Below are positions 21,760 through 30,829 of a stretch of DNA of 41,322 nt, one piece after another. The notes below the pieces were generated by a model. It was given only the letters and a program-made list of their open reading frames with translations, did no database searches and was not told where the DNA came from. The position numbers and the translations under genes were made by a program. The stretch is taken from contig JAFSNR010000003.1 of assembly GCA_017443345.1 (NCBI GenBank), positions 1 to 41,322 on the forward strand, in the 5' to 3' direction. Source of the DNA: Prevotella sp. (GTDB lineage: Bacteria; Bacteroidota; Bacteroidia; Bacteroidales; Bacteroidaceae). Position 1 is the first letter of the stretch, and each line of letters starts with the position of its first letter.

Positions 21760-24084
21760 CTATGCAGTTGTCTCTTTTCCAAGCAAACTGGTCGTCATCT
21801 GAGTCACTTCCTCATTGATCCTGCGAAAGTTTCTGGCAAGCATTACCTCTTTTTCGTGTTCGTTCCCGAAGCAGTATTTCTTTGGCAGTGGGATGTAGTG
21901 TTTCTTTTCTTCCTCGATATGCCGCATATCGAAGTTCGTTTTACAGAAAAACTTGGTTGTCTTGAACTCATCCGTCTCTTCCAGGTTCACCTTCTGCATG
22001 GCACTGGCCTCCGTCGGTGTGAAGTCACGAGCCGTCTGTCCGCAGATCCAACCTGTGGCCATATCCGCAATCTTAGCTGCAGGGACGAGATTGTCCATCT
22101 TCTCGTTGATGGAGGTGGAGATGCGCTCATCATTGATGCTGATGCTCTGCGTGGTCTGCTTGACCTTTCCGAAGATATCATTCTGCAGCCATTCCAGCGT
22201 CTCCTTGTTACGGGCAGAGCCGCTGAAGACATTACCGCAGGTGGTTATCACTTTCTGCATACCGTTCTTTCCGTAGTCTGCCTCCAGCTGTGGCAGTTCC
22301 TGGAATGCCATAGTCACGCTGACCTTGTTGCTTCGTGCCGTACCAATCAGACGGTCAATCTTATGGAAGTAAAGCGTCGGCAACTCATCGATGATGATGC
22401 TCACAGGCACGTTCTTACCCTGTCCGCTGTTTACACGCGTGGTCAGACGGTTCAGCACCAAGGCATTCAATGAGCCGATGACCTGCTCCTTCTCTGGGTC
22501 GTTGGCGATAATCAGGTAGGACGGATGCTGCGGGTCAGATACCTTCAAGTCAAAGTCATCACCTGAAAACACCCAGTAAGCCTCCTGAGATACCAGACGT
22601 GCAGCATTGACTCGCAATGTACCCACCATACCTTCCAGCTGATCCATGGCATTGTTGTCGTATGCCGACTTGAACGGAGCCATCAGCGACATGATGGTCT
22701 CGTCCTGCATCAGGATATTGAAGACATCATCGTAGGAGTGCTGGAGGAAACTCAGCACATGAGGCATGTCAGAGTACTCGCCAGTAAAAGTGTCCGGCTC
22801 AACCCGTTCACCGCAGTCATTCTCGTAGAACTCATCCTCGATGATAATCAGCTTACTCTCCCTATCAACATACGAAAAGTCTTTCAATGTAACAGGCATA
22901 CCGTCTTCATCCACGCTCAGGTGTCTGCCGTCCTTATCGATGAAGTCCAATACGACATTTCCCTGTTCATCCACCGCAATATAGTCATTCCACATGACGA
23001 TGCGGATCTCATACTTATGACCATCATAGATGATACAGTGGTGCAGCTTCTTGCCGTTCTTCCATGCTACAGGATGGAAAGTGATGAAGAAGTAGATGAT
23101 AGCGGCCAGGAAGTTCTCGGCAGAATTGGTAAAGAACTTGTCCGAACCACCGCCTCCAGCCTGCCCACTTCCCTTGTTCAGGGCAGCAAGCAGAGTGGCC
23201 GCAGTCTCAGAGGCAGCACTCAGATCAGGAATGTACTTCTTCTGAATCGGGTTCACGCGGTTGGAATACTCCACGTCAGTGAAGTTGATGATGTTGAACT
23301 CCATGTTTTCAGGGATGTTCCCCAGCATCTTGTTCTTGTTGAAATGATAGAACGTCATCTCTGCAAGAGCAGGAAACTTGTAGTCGTAAACTACCATCGA
23401 AAAGCCCTTTGCTGAGTGCTGTCTGATAAAGGGTTCTATGACAGAAAACGACTTACCGGAACCAGGCGTTCCGACAACCCATGTGCCACGGAAGGGATTG
23501 GAGATATTACACCAGCCATTGTGCATACGCCCCTTGTAGTAATAGATCATCGGGATGTTCACGCTGTACTTGTTGTTCACCAACTGCTCACACTGCTGGA
23601 AACTCTCGTTCTCGAAGTTAAAACGGTCTTCGCCCAGCTTGCAGTTGAAATACTGAGCCATACCGTCAAGACCCTTATGAACGAGCATGATGCCGAGTAC
23701 GGAAGTCATCAGATACAGGATGCGGTTGACAGAGTAGTAGCCCAAGACCGGTCCCCAATGTCCCGGTTGCAGGAAACAGCACAGGACAGACAGCAGAATA
23801 CCTAATATGCACGGATATATCACCTTCTTATGCACATCGAAGTTTAGGCTTCTGCGTGCCGTCGTGCCGACACAGGTGATGATGACACAGATGAGTTCCA
23901 AAACCTTGCATATCACCACGGATCCGAACACCTCCAACTTGCCAAGGATAGCAATGAATCCCTGCATGATGGATGAGCCGATGCCAATGGGCATGTTTAC
24001 GATGAGTTCCAGAATCAGGAAGATGTAGATACAACTCCTGAAAAGGTTGTATATCTGCTGCTGTTCGTGCGTTTCCTGTATCAT
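21760..24084 (-). CDS. Type IV coupling protein, VirD4/TraG family
   Basis: The 774-residue protein has N-terminal membrane segments at about 15-45, 50-73, 88-105 and 120-137, then a RecA-like domain with Walker A at 205-212 (GTPGSGKS) and the 'IIIDELPTLYF' Walker B region (about 560-570). The 'FQELPQLEADYG' and 'GNVFSGSARNKET' pieces are typical of the TraG/TraD/VirD4 ATPase core. It links the relaxosome to the channel and pumps DNA. It is the last gene of the tra operon, 59 bp after traN, and converges with the Cro/CI gene. Confidence 0.93.
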   Translation of the reverse strand: MIQETHEQQQIYNLFRSCIYIFLILELIVNMPIGIGSSIMQGFIAILGKLEVFGSVVICKVLELICVIITCVGTTARRSLNFDVHKKVIYPCILGILLSVLCCFLQPGHWGPVLGYYSVNRILYLMTSVLGIMLVHKGLDGMAQYFNCKLGEDRFNFENESFQQCEQLVNNKYSVNIPMIYYYKGRMHNGWCNISNPFRGTWVVGTPGSGKSFSVIEPFIRQHSAKGFSMVVYDYKFPALAEMTFYHFNKNKMLGNIPENMEFNIINFTDVEYSNRVNPIQKKYIPDLSAASETAATLLAALNKGSGQAGGGGSDKFFTNSAENFLAAIIYFFITFHPVAWKNGKKLHHCIIYDGHKYEIRIVMWNDYIAVDEQGNVVLDFIDKDGRHLSVDEDGMPVTLKDFSYVDRESKLIIIEDEFYENDCGERVEPDTFTGEYSDMPHVLSFLQHSYDDVFNILMQDETIMSLMAPFKSAYDNNAMDQLEGMVGTLRVNAARLVSQEAYWVFSGDDFDLKVSDPQHPSYLIIANDPEKEQVIGSLNALVLNRLTTRVNSGQGKNVPVSIIIDELPTLYFHKIDRLIGTARSNKVSVTMAFQELPQLEADYGKNGMQKVITTCGNVFSGSARNKETLEWLQNDIFGKVKQTTQSISINDERISTSINEKMDNLVPAAKIADMATGWICGQTARDFTPTEASAMQKVNLEETDEFKTTKFFCKTNFDMRHIEEEKKHYIPLPKKYCFGNEHEKEVMLARNFRRINEEVTQMTTSLLGKETTA

Positions 24085-24143
24085 AATGCTACGGATTACT
24101 TTCTTACTTCAATACCTGCAAATCATTAATCGTAAAAGAATCG

Positions 24144-24959
24144 TCAATCATCAAAACAATCTGCGTTCAGAACATCCTTGTAGTTGATGTTCAGCTCGAT
24201 GGTTCTGCCCGAAATCTGGTTCTCGCTGACCTCAATTTTCAAGACCTTGGCCTCGGGGAAGGTGAGTTTCTTAATGACCAGCACATTGCGATAACGCTTC
24301 TTGAAGTGCTTATTCCAGGCGAGCATATACTCCGGTATCAGCTCGATACTCTGGTAGTTAGTGGCCTTCTTCTGCTTCTTGTCCTCCAGCTTTACACGAA
24401 TTTCCGAAATATCGTATGGAATCTTGGTCTTGTTCTCCAACGAGAAGTCGATGAAGAAGTAATCGCCTGCCGAACAAATATGGTTCACCCATGCCTTCAT
24501 CTTATCCTTCTTGCTGTGGATGTTCTTGACAGTTCGCTTGGCATTGGACATACGGATGGCATAGCGGCTCATCTCTGCAACGGACATCGATACATCAGGA
24601 TTGATGTACTCCTGCGTGTCAGAGTAGGGGATGGTAAACCGGGTATGTACGATGCCAGGCAGTACGCTATACACCAGCTTGTACTGAGCGATATGACGCT
24701 CACCGATGACAGTCACCACGGCAGCCGTCTCACCATCAGTGAGGACGGTGTCAGGCTTGACACGGACGATGTTGTCATTCACCTGATTACCCACGACCTT
24801 ATCCGTGGAAATATCCACCAGACGGATGGTCTCAGGCATAATCAGATGAGTGGTCACCTCCTTGTTGACATAGAGTGTTGTCAGAACCTTGTCCTGTGCA
24901 ATTGCACTGCTTGTACTCATGGCTACGAGAGCCACTGCTGCTAAAATAAACTTTTTCAT
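24144..24959 (-). CDS. traN: Conjugative transposon protein TraN (VirB9-like)
   Basis: The 271-residue secreted protein has a signal peptide (hydrophobic 5-18, cut near AIAQ). The body is beta-rich with 'LMPETIRLVDIS' and a 'FFIDFSLENKTKIPYDI' segment (written as pieces), typical of Bacteroides TraN (DUF4138). The family is the outer-membrane-side ring component analogous to VirB9. The order traM-traN-virD4 and the 32-bp gap to traM support this. Confidence 0.88.
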   Translation of the reverse strand: MKKFILAAVALVAMSTSSAIAQDKVLTTLYVNKEVTTHLIMPETIRLVDISTDKVVGNQVNDNIVRVKPDTVLTDGETAAVVTVIGERHIAQYKLVYSVLPGIVHTRFTIPYSDTQEYINPDVSMSVAEMSRYAIRMSNAKRTVKNIHSKKDKMKAWVNHICSAGDYFFIDFSLENKTKIPYDISEIRVKLEDKKQKKATNYQSIELIPEYMLAWNKHFKKRYRNVLVIKKLTFPEAKVLKIEVSENQISGRTIELNINYKDVLNADCFDD

Positions 24960-24991
24960 GTTGATTTGGTGTTATTGTTATTACTGTGTTA

Positions 24992-26206
24992 CTATTGCTC
25001 GTTAATCAGATAAACGATGGTGTTATACTTAATCTTCGCACGATTCTTCTTGATGGCCTGCGAAACAGCACTCGATGTAGACTGATAGACGTTCTGAAGG
25101 GCTTGTAAGGCCAGTGCCTCGGCTGAGATACCGCTTCCACCACCAGAATCAAAGCTGATGTTGCTCTGCATGGCAGCACTTCCAGCATTCTTCATCATGT
25201 CACGGAAAGCCGACTCCGGCACATAGAATCCCTGCATACCATCAAGATCATAAACAGACAAGTGAATCTTCAGGAACTTGTCCTTGACCAGGATGCTTGT
25301 GATGTCAGCCATCACACGCTGCTGGCCGAAACCAGTCACAGTACCATAGAGATAAGTACCTTTCTTTAGCTTCACTCCCTTTACAATGACATCATCCAAC
25401 AGTTTGAAACGCAATCTCGTTCCCTCATGTGCCTTGGTCGTTTTGTCAATCATGGCCTTGATGAGCGGGTCATCGAGCTTTTCCTCATCGGTTACGGTAT
25501 TGAAGCTTTCGGCATTACCTGTCTCTGCCTTGGTGACTACGGCTACTGTGTCCTTCTTTGGCTGCTGGGCATAAACAGGATTGCCGTAAATGTCATAGCC
25601 GGTTATCTGACCGCCCGCATTCTGTGGGTATTGCTGGCTCTGGCCATTACTGGAAGAACTTCTTTCAGAGCTGTCCTCCGTAATATCGCGTGCCATTTTC
25701 CTGCTTCGCTCCTGAATCTGTCGCATCTCCTCTTCAAATCGCTCCATGTCACGTTGCTGCCCTCCGCTGGAATAGCTTCCTGTGTAATGGTCATCATAGG
25801 CGTTGACATGCTGTCTGGACTCACGCAGTTGCTGCTGGAGAGCCGCCATCTGCTGTTCCTCACGCTTCTTGGCCGCCTTCTCACGGTCGATTCTGTCCAT
25901 CTCGTTCTCAGAGTACACGTTATCCTCCGCATCCTCGGCATCATTCTCTTCGAGTTCACTGATGGCCGTATAGCCATTGCCACGGACAAGGTTGTCCTCC
26001 ATCTCTGCGTACTTGTTAAGCAGTCCGTTACTCTCCGGGTCTGGCATTGTCGTGTTGATACTGTCCGTCACCATACCCGTGTCAGTGGTCGTCCCTGCAA
26101 ACATCTGACAGGAGAAGTAGGCTATCGCTACGATAGGTACGAACAGTACCAGCGGGAACCAGTACTTCCCCTGCTTGAAATCGATTTTCCTGAAATCTAT
26201 CTTCAT
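24992..26206 (-). CDS. traM: Conjugative transposon protein TraM (VirB10-like)
   Basis: The 404-residue protein has one N-terminal membrane segment at about 16-33. A long Gln/Glu/Arg-rich coiled region (about 100-185) contains 'REEQQMAALQQQLRESRQ'. The C-terminal beta domain (about 245-404) includes 'TRLRFKLLDDVIVKGVKLKKG' in pieces and 'YLYGTVTGFGQQRV', the TraM/VirB10 type signature. It bridges the inner and outer membranes in the transfer channel. A long ORF on the opposite strand here is a shadow. Confidence 0.9.
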   Translation of the reverse strand: MKIDFRKIDFKQGKYWFPLVLFVPIVAIAYFSCQMFAGTTTDTGMVTDSINTTMPDPESNGLLNKYAEMEDNLVRGNGYTAISELEENDAEDAEDNVYSENEMDRIDREKAAKKREEQQMAALQQQLRESRQHVNAYDDHYTGSYSSGGQQRDMERFEEEMRQIQERSRKMARDITEDSSERSSSSNGQSQQYPQNAGGQITGYDIYGNPVYAQQPKKDTVAVVTKAETGNAESFNTVTDEEKLDDPLIKAMIDKTTKAHEGTRLRFKLLDDVIVKGVKLKKGTYLYGTVTGFGQQRVMADITSILVKDKFLKIHLSVYDLDGMQGFYVPESAFRDMMKNAGSAAMQSNISFDSGGGSGISAEALALQALQNVYQSTSSAVSQAIKKNRAKIKYNTIVYLINEQ

Positions 26207-26223
26207 GGTTCTTTCTTGTTTGG

Positions 26224-26700
26224 TTATTTGTTCATTATCATTTTGAGTTCATCATATTTTTCGAGTGCCAGTACGGAATCACGATGCGTCTTTCCCGGCA
26301 TGGCCATCAACGAGTCCACCTCATGCTTCAGTCTTACAGCCCTGTTACTCAAAGCAACGAAAGAGCTTTTCTCCACCTGCTTCATGTCGTGGATGCAATG
26401 TATCTGTGCAAACATCGGCTGTACCGCAGCAAAGTCCTGCATCGGGTCTGCTATCCCATTATTCGCCTTACTGTCAGCAAAGCACATTCCGAACCCTATA
26501 AGGTATATACAAAAGTTTACGGCCAGTGCTATTCCTGCAGCCTTGCGACGATGGGCATTTGCCCATGCGTTAGCCTTATTGATACGGTCACCAATCTGGT
26601 ACTTCTTTCCTATACGGTAGCCCCAGATACGGGCCGTGCGCAGACGGTGTCTCTGCTTCTCCTTGTACTCAGGAGTCTGTTTGTTCTTGAATATACTCAT
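26224..26700 (-). CDS. TraL-like inner-membrane protein
   Basis: The 158-residue protein starts at ATG 26700; the GTG three codons upstream is less likely. A basic N-terminus (KNKQTPEYKEKQRHRL) is followed by one membrane segment at about 50-70 and a helical periplasmic tail. The position between traK and traM matches TraL in CTnDOT-type operons. The sequence itself is poorly conserved, so the name is positional. Confidence 0.7.
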   Translation of the reverse strand: MSIFKNKQTPEYKEKQRHRLRTARIWGYRIGKKYQIGDRINKANAWANAHRRKAAGIALAVNFCIYLIGFGMCFADSKANNGIADPMQDFAAVQPMFAQIHCIHDMKQVEKSSFVALSNRAVRLKHEVDSLMAMPGKTHRDSVLALEKYDELKMIMNK

Positions 26701-26718
26701 AACTATCACCTCTACACT

Positions 26719-27318
26719 TTAATAAGACTTCAAATCCTTGTTCTCCAGTGTACGCCAGTTGGTAATAATCAGTCCGTGAGGATTGTTCTGCGTACGAGGC
26801 ACATTCTGTAACCTTCCGACGGTGATGATGCTTCGCCTGATGCTGCTGGTACGCCGTTTGATCATCTGTGTGCCGTAGTAGGTAAAGCTCATCTCCTGCT
26901 CGTTCAGCTGAATGCTGTCACAGATAATCGTCTCGACGGCAGAGCTGGACAACAGTTGGGAATAGAATCCCGTTTCCTCGATGGCCTGTTTCTGACGCAA
27001 GGCACTCTCATCTGCGAGATACATGGCCTTTGAAAAGGTCCATTTTAGGTACTCGTCATCTGGAGAGAGATCAAAGAAATACTGGTGGAAGAGCTGAATA
27101 TGAGCTTTCGCCTCAATACTAAACGTCATCTCGTTCTTGCTGCGTTCTGCCATGAACGGAATGGTTCCGTCAAGGACATACACCTGGCTTTGCTGTTCAC
27201 GCACGAGACTCGTGCAGAAGTAGAAACATGCCGCACAGATTACGGTGCTGGCACCTAATGCCAGCATAACCGTAACCATGGCAAGCTTCGTCTTCTTCTC
27301 TAAACTTTCTATTAACAT
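26719..27318 (-). CDS. traK: Conjugative transposon protein TraK (VirB8-like)
   Basis: The 199-residue protein has a short cytoplasmic start, one membrane segment at about 15-35 and a VirB8/NTF2-like periplasmic domain with 'AHIQLFHQYFFDLSPDDEYL' and 'SFTYYGTQMIKRRTSS' pieces typical of TraK. The C-terminal 'RRSIITVGRLQNVPRTQNNPHG' is the usual TraK ending. It is an assembly factor of the inner-membrane complex. The gap to the traL-like gene is 18 bp. Confidence 0.9.
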   Translation of the reverse strand: MLIESLEKKTKLAMVTVMLALGASTVICAACFYFCTSLVREQQSQVYVLDGTIPFMAERSKNEMTFSIEAKAHIQLFHQYFFDLSPDDEYLKWTFSKAMYLADESALRQKQAIEETGFYSQLLSSSAVETIICDSIQLNEQEMSFTYYGTQMIKRRTSSIRRSIITVGRLQNVPRTQNNPHGLIITNWRTLENKDLKSY

Positions 27319-27359
27319 TGCTATATCGTTTTTAATTTTTTACTATTAACTTTTCACTT

Positions 27360-28673
27360 CTATTTGTACTGCTTATCTCTCAGGTGCGTTCCTGCGTTGA
27401 AGTCCATACCTCGTTCAAATCCACGTTTACCTCCTGAAACGGATCCAGAAGCACCACCTTTGATGGCGCTGGCCACAGTTCCGGAGAATCCGCTACCGTT
27501 GCTTGCACCTGCTATGGTTCCTTCCACACCGCCTTTGATGATACCACCAGTGGTATGTCTGGTGACACCGATGGTTCCACCGATGATACCGCCTACCGTT
27601 CCTCCAGCCGTTGCAGCAGCCGTGGTTGTCATTCCACTGACGGCAGATCCGATGCTGGAACTTGCACCGCCAGGAATAATCCATGAGGCAAGCTCAGGAA
27701 CGAACTTGATGAGCATAGCACCTACAAGCAGTCCTACGACATACATACAGGTAGAGCCGATGCCCTGCATACCCAGACCGCCTATCTCTCCCCATGTATA
27801 GCTGGCACTGCCAAGCAGGGTGGTGTAGGCCGTCGTGTCCTGCAGGATGGTATATTTAAGGATCATGTCCGCATAGATGCTACACATGTATATTAATGGT
27901 GCCCACAGAGACAACGCTGCATATTTGGATATCCACTGGCTCCATGCACTTCCCCATGGCGGGACAATGGAGAGTGCAAAGGCTACAGGACAGAAAATCT
28001 TCAGCACGTTCATCATGAATGCCTGTCCAAGCAGCATTCCGAAGTAGATGACCTGATAGATAATCTCACCGATGTATCGGATGAGCATGTTGATCATCTC
28101 AGCAGTCTTTGTCTCAGTGATGACTGCAGCCTCTTTTGCCCATTCCTCTACGGCTTTGTCCATGTTCTTCACGGCGTATGCCACTTCTTCCCACCAATGA
28201 GAATCCTCAGAGAGCTTTGCTTCAGCCCTGCGCTTCCTGTCGAGTGAGTCGTTGTGTGCCCGTAGCTTGTCGAGATACTGGCTCTGTAGCTTTGCCTCGT
28301 GTTTCTCCAAGGCATCGATGCGCTTATGGCTGATGGTAGCCTGAGCCTTCATCGCGCGTCCCATCTGTTCACCAGGAGCAGCCACCGCATCAGCGATATT
28401 GTTGGCCCAGACGATACAGAGAGCAATTCCTGCGATACGCAGCAGCTTCATCACATCTATTCCCCTTCGTCCGAGCATCATCATCCAGCACTCGTAGCTG
28501 GTCACGCACATGGCGAGAATCAGTCCAAGAGCCTTGGCGAATCCTCCCCATGAGCCTAGGAACAGTGCATGCTGATGGATGTAGTCCAACACACTGGTCA
28601 TCACAGGGTCAAGTGTCGGTAAACCCATGGTCAGGAACAGACTGCCAATGTTTAATAATAGTTCGTTCATCAT
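27360..28673 (-). CDS. traJ: Conjugative transposon protein TraJ (VirB6-like)
   Basis: The 437-residue protein has many membrane segments (about 38-58, 70-95, 190-215, 225-245, 270-290, 320-340). A charged helix region with repeated Lys/Glu (about 105-160) lies in the first loop, and the tail is Gly/Ala-rich (about 345-437). This is the plan of VirB6-like TraJ proteins, polytopic inner-membrane channel parts. The start 'MMNELLLNIGSLF' gives the usual length. The stop is 41 bp before traK. Confidence 0.88.
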   Translation of the reverse strand: MMNELLLNIGSLFLTMGLPTLDPVMTSVLDYIHQHALFLGSWGGFAKALGLILAMCVTSYECWMMMLGRRGIDVMKLLRIAGIALCIVWANNIADAVAAPGEQMGRAMKAQATISHKRIDALEKHEAKLQSQYLDKLRAHNDSLDRKRRAEAKLSEDSHWWEEVAYAVKNMDKAVEEWAKEAAVITETKTAEMINMLIRYIGEIIYQVIYFGMLLGQAFMMNVLKIFCPVAFALSIVPPWGSAWSQWISKYAALSLWAPLIYMCSIYADMILKYTILQDTTAYTTLLGSASYTWGEIGGLGMQGIGSTCMYVVGLLVGAMLIKFVPELASWIIPGGASSSIGSAVSGMTTTAAATAGGTVGGIIGGTIGVTRHTTGGIIKGGVEGTIAGASNGSGFSGTVASAIKGGASGSVSGGKRGFERGMDFNAGTHLRDKQYK

Positions 28674-28688
28674 TTTATCTTTTTAGTT

Positions 28689-29366
28689 TTACTTCGAGAC
28701 TTCCACATACCGCATCAGGTCGATTGTACTCTGTGTTACCTTTTCCATGTCAGCCTTCAGCTTGATATAACATTCTTCCCGCTTGGCATTCTCCAGCTCA
28801 TAGCCGTTACCGCTCTTATGCACATACTTCACCTGTTCCGTGATAAAGCGGTTCTGGTTCGAGAGACTGTTTACCAAAGAGATGACATTGGCATCGCCTT
28901 TGCTGTTAGCCAGACAGTAGGTCAGTCCTGCGGAGATCTTCTTCTGCATGTTGTCAAAGTCATCCTTGAAGAGCAGATATGCCCCGTCAATCCTGCGGTC
29001 AGCAGCAGCCAGCGTTTCCTGTTCCAGCTGATGTTTGAAATCCTTCTCCTGTGAGTCGGTCGATTCCTTTGTCCACACATCAGTAGTAGCGCCAAGCGTA
29101 CGCTTTGGAATCAATGGCTTTGCATCAGATTTGTGTGGCTTCAGATGCAAGTAAAAACCAGACTTAAAGCCGTGCCACTCCCATTCCCATTCATGGTGGG
29201 CGTAGTTGTTGTGGAACAGCCAATAATAGAACTTCGGCTCGAATCCCAGTGGCCCAGTTTCCATCGACCGCCACTGCAGCCTTTTCTCTTCGTCATAGAC
29301 CTGTGCCACACTCATTTGTGGTACAAGCATTATTCCCATTGTTATTGCAATCACTGTTCTTTTCAT
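28689..29366 (-). CDS. Tra operon periplasmic protein, 225 aa
   Basis: The protein has a signal peptide (hydrophobic 4-17, cut near SVAQ). An aromatic segment at about 47-70 (YYWLFHNNYAHHEWEWEWHGF in pieces) precedes a helical part with Lys/Glu heptads (about 105-225). The family is not firmly recognised. Its place before traJ fits the TraI/VirB5-like pilus-tip or surface group of Bacteroidales operons. Two further secreted helical proteins lie upstream (29400-30071, 30068-30829), so this operon carries three such genes where CTnDOT has one. Confidence 0.6.
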   Translation of the reverse strand: MKRTVIAITMGIMLVPQMSVAQVYDEEKRLQWRSMETGPLGFEPKFYYWLFHNNYAHHEWEWEWHGFKSGFYLHLKPHKSDAKPLIPKRTLGATTDVWTKESTDSQEKDFKHQLEQETLAAADRRIDGAYLLFKDDFDNMQKKISAGLTYCLANSKGDANVISLVNSLSNQNRFITEQVKYVHKSGNGYELENAKREECYIKLKADMEKVTQSTIDLMRYVEVSK

Positions 29367-29399
29367 CCTTTTACCTTTTTACCCTTTACTTTTTTACCT

Positions 29400-30071
29400 T
29401 TAAACTGGCCACTCGTTAATCACAGTCTTTCCAATGTCTTCAAGTACCGATGAGTTCAGAATTTCCCAGATATGGTCTTCGTGTACATACCCACCCACCA
29501 ACAGGTCGCACCACATATAGGCTTGCTGGATAACATCTCGCATACGGACGATACTCTCGTTGAGTGTCCAGATGATATTCATCCGCTCCTTGTTGGTAGC
29601 GCGAAAGAAGTTGGTTCCTGTGGCAGCCACGGCAAGGTACATCTTTCGGATATTCTTCAGTTCCTTATATACTTTGTTGTTAGCTTCCAACGTATACCAT
29701 GCAACCATAGGCTTGCTGCCTGTATGTGCTGCTGCGAATTGTGTGAACTCAGAGTATTCCTTCGTCAGTTTGACAGTATTCGTCACACAACGGCTCATCT
29801 CAGCTGCAAGGGATAGGTATGCTAAGGCATCACCACTTTTCTTGTCAAGGGTAGACTTCACCTCGTCATATTTCTTGGCTACATCTTTCACCATAGCCTT
29901 AATACTGGCATTAGCGGCCAGCTGCTTGTTGCTGGCATCCTCGGCACTCATACACTCCTTGTGCTGATCAATAAGAGCCTCGATAGTCGGCAAGTCATGC
30001 GGCAAGATGCCTGCCCATCCTGTATATGGGAATACCACTCCCATCATCATTACTATCAGAAACTTTCTCAT
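29400..30071 (-). CDS. Tra operon secreted helical protein
   Basis: The 223-residue protein starts at ATG 30071, giving an ATGA overlap with the stop of the previous gene; ATG 30086 is the longer alternative. It has a signal peptide (FLIVMMMGVVFPY, cut near GWAG). The rest is helical with 'AYLSLAAEMSRCVTNTVKL' and an ending 'WEILNSSVLEDIGKTVINEW' that resembles the endings of the proteins at 30068-30829 and 12724-13419 in shape, with a Trp near the terminus. It may be a VirB5-like component; this is inference. Confidence 0.62.
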   Translation of the reverse strand: MRKFLIVMMMGVVFPYTGWAGILPHDLPTIEALIDQHKECMSAEDASNKQLAANASIKAMVKDVAKKYDEVKSTLDKKSGDALAYLSLAAEMSRCVTNTVKLTKEYSEFTQFAAAHTGSKPMVAWYTLEANNKVYKELKNIRKMYLAVAATGTNFFRATNKERMNIIWTLNESIVRMRDVIQQAYMWCDLLVGGYVHEDHIWEILNSSVLEDIGKTVINEWPV

Positions 30072-30829
30072 GCGAAGTTCTCCCATCCTCTAACGATTTC
30101 ATCAAGTGTCCACTTAAATTGCATGGCAGAGCACCAAGAATCGGGGTCAAGCTCCATGAGCAAGTCCTCCAATCCGTTGTTGGTCTGACACATAAAGATG
30201 ATGTAGTCAAGGTTGTTCCTGACTATCACCAAATCCTCCAATATGTCATTAGCCATACCCATTCGGTCAGCCCTGCTCATGAAGTTATACCCGTCATCCT
30301 TGCCGATACTGGCCCTTCCACCTCCTCCAGGTATCAGGGGATTGTTCTTCAATGGTGAAGATACATGCCCGTTATTCACGATGTTCACGAAACCGGCAAT
30401 ACACTGTTCTGTCTTCATGGTCAGATTGCTGATCTCATTCAGACACAGAGGCAGATTGATGCCAGGCTTTCTCGTAAGCCAGCTTACTGCTACAGGGATA
30501 TTGGTTACGATATACAGGGCATTCTCTCCGATGAGTCTGTAGTACATGCTTTCCTGACCGAAGCCTCCCGTATTCTGCATCGACATCTTGTACAGTTCCC
30601 TGATGACATGGATGGCAGTGGTATACTCAGCAATACGCTCCTGTTTTTTCCGCTGTTCATCAAGTGTAAGGTTATGCGCTTCCTCCACACCAGCAGCGGC
30701 TGTGGTATTCGCACCGACCTGCATCACCGTCCTCCAGTCGTAGTTCCAATGCCAGTAGGCATTGGCAGGAGTAGTGACAAGCACTGCTGCTAATAGCAAA
30801 GCAGTCACTCTTATCCGTTTGTTCTTCAT
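30068..30829 (-). CDS. Tra operon secreted protein, TraI/VirB5-like
   Basis: The 253-residue protein starts at ATG 30829, which overlaps the traG stop by four bases; ATG 30844 is possible. It has a signal peptide (VTALLLAAVLVTTPANA). 'NYDWRTVMQVGANTTAAAGVEEAHN' (in pieces) is followed by helices and the motif LDPDSW...KW...VRGWENF at the C-terminus (about residues 225-250). The protein at 12724-13419 ends in the same motif. This is the position where TraI lies in CTnDOT, between traG and traJ. Confidence 0.65.
   Translation of the reverse strand: MKNKRIRVTALLLAAVLVTTPANAYWHWNYDWRTVMQVGANTTAAAGVEEAHNLTLDEQRKKQERIAEYTTAIHVIRELYKMSMQNTGGFGQESMYYRLIGENALYIVTNIPVAVSWLTRKPGINLPLCLNEISNLTMKTEQCIAGFVNIVNNGHVSSPLKNNPLIPGGGGRASIGKDDGYNFMSRADRMGMANDILEDLVIVRNNLDYIIFMCQTNNGLEDLLMELDPDSWCSAMQFKWTLDEIVRGWENFA

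Noticed and set aside
25427-26620. 397-codon plus-strand ORF
   Set aside because: It is a shadow of traM and the traL-like gene, with no domain and no separate promoter.
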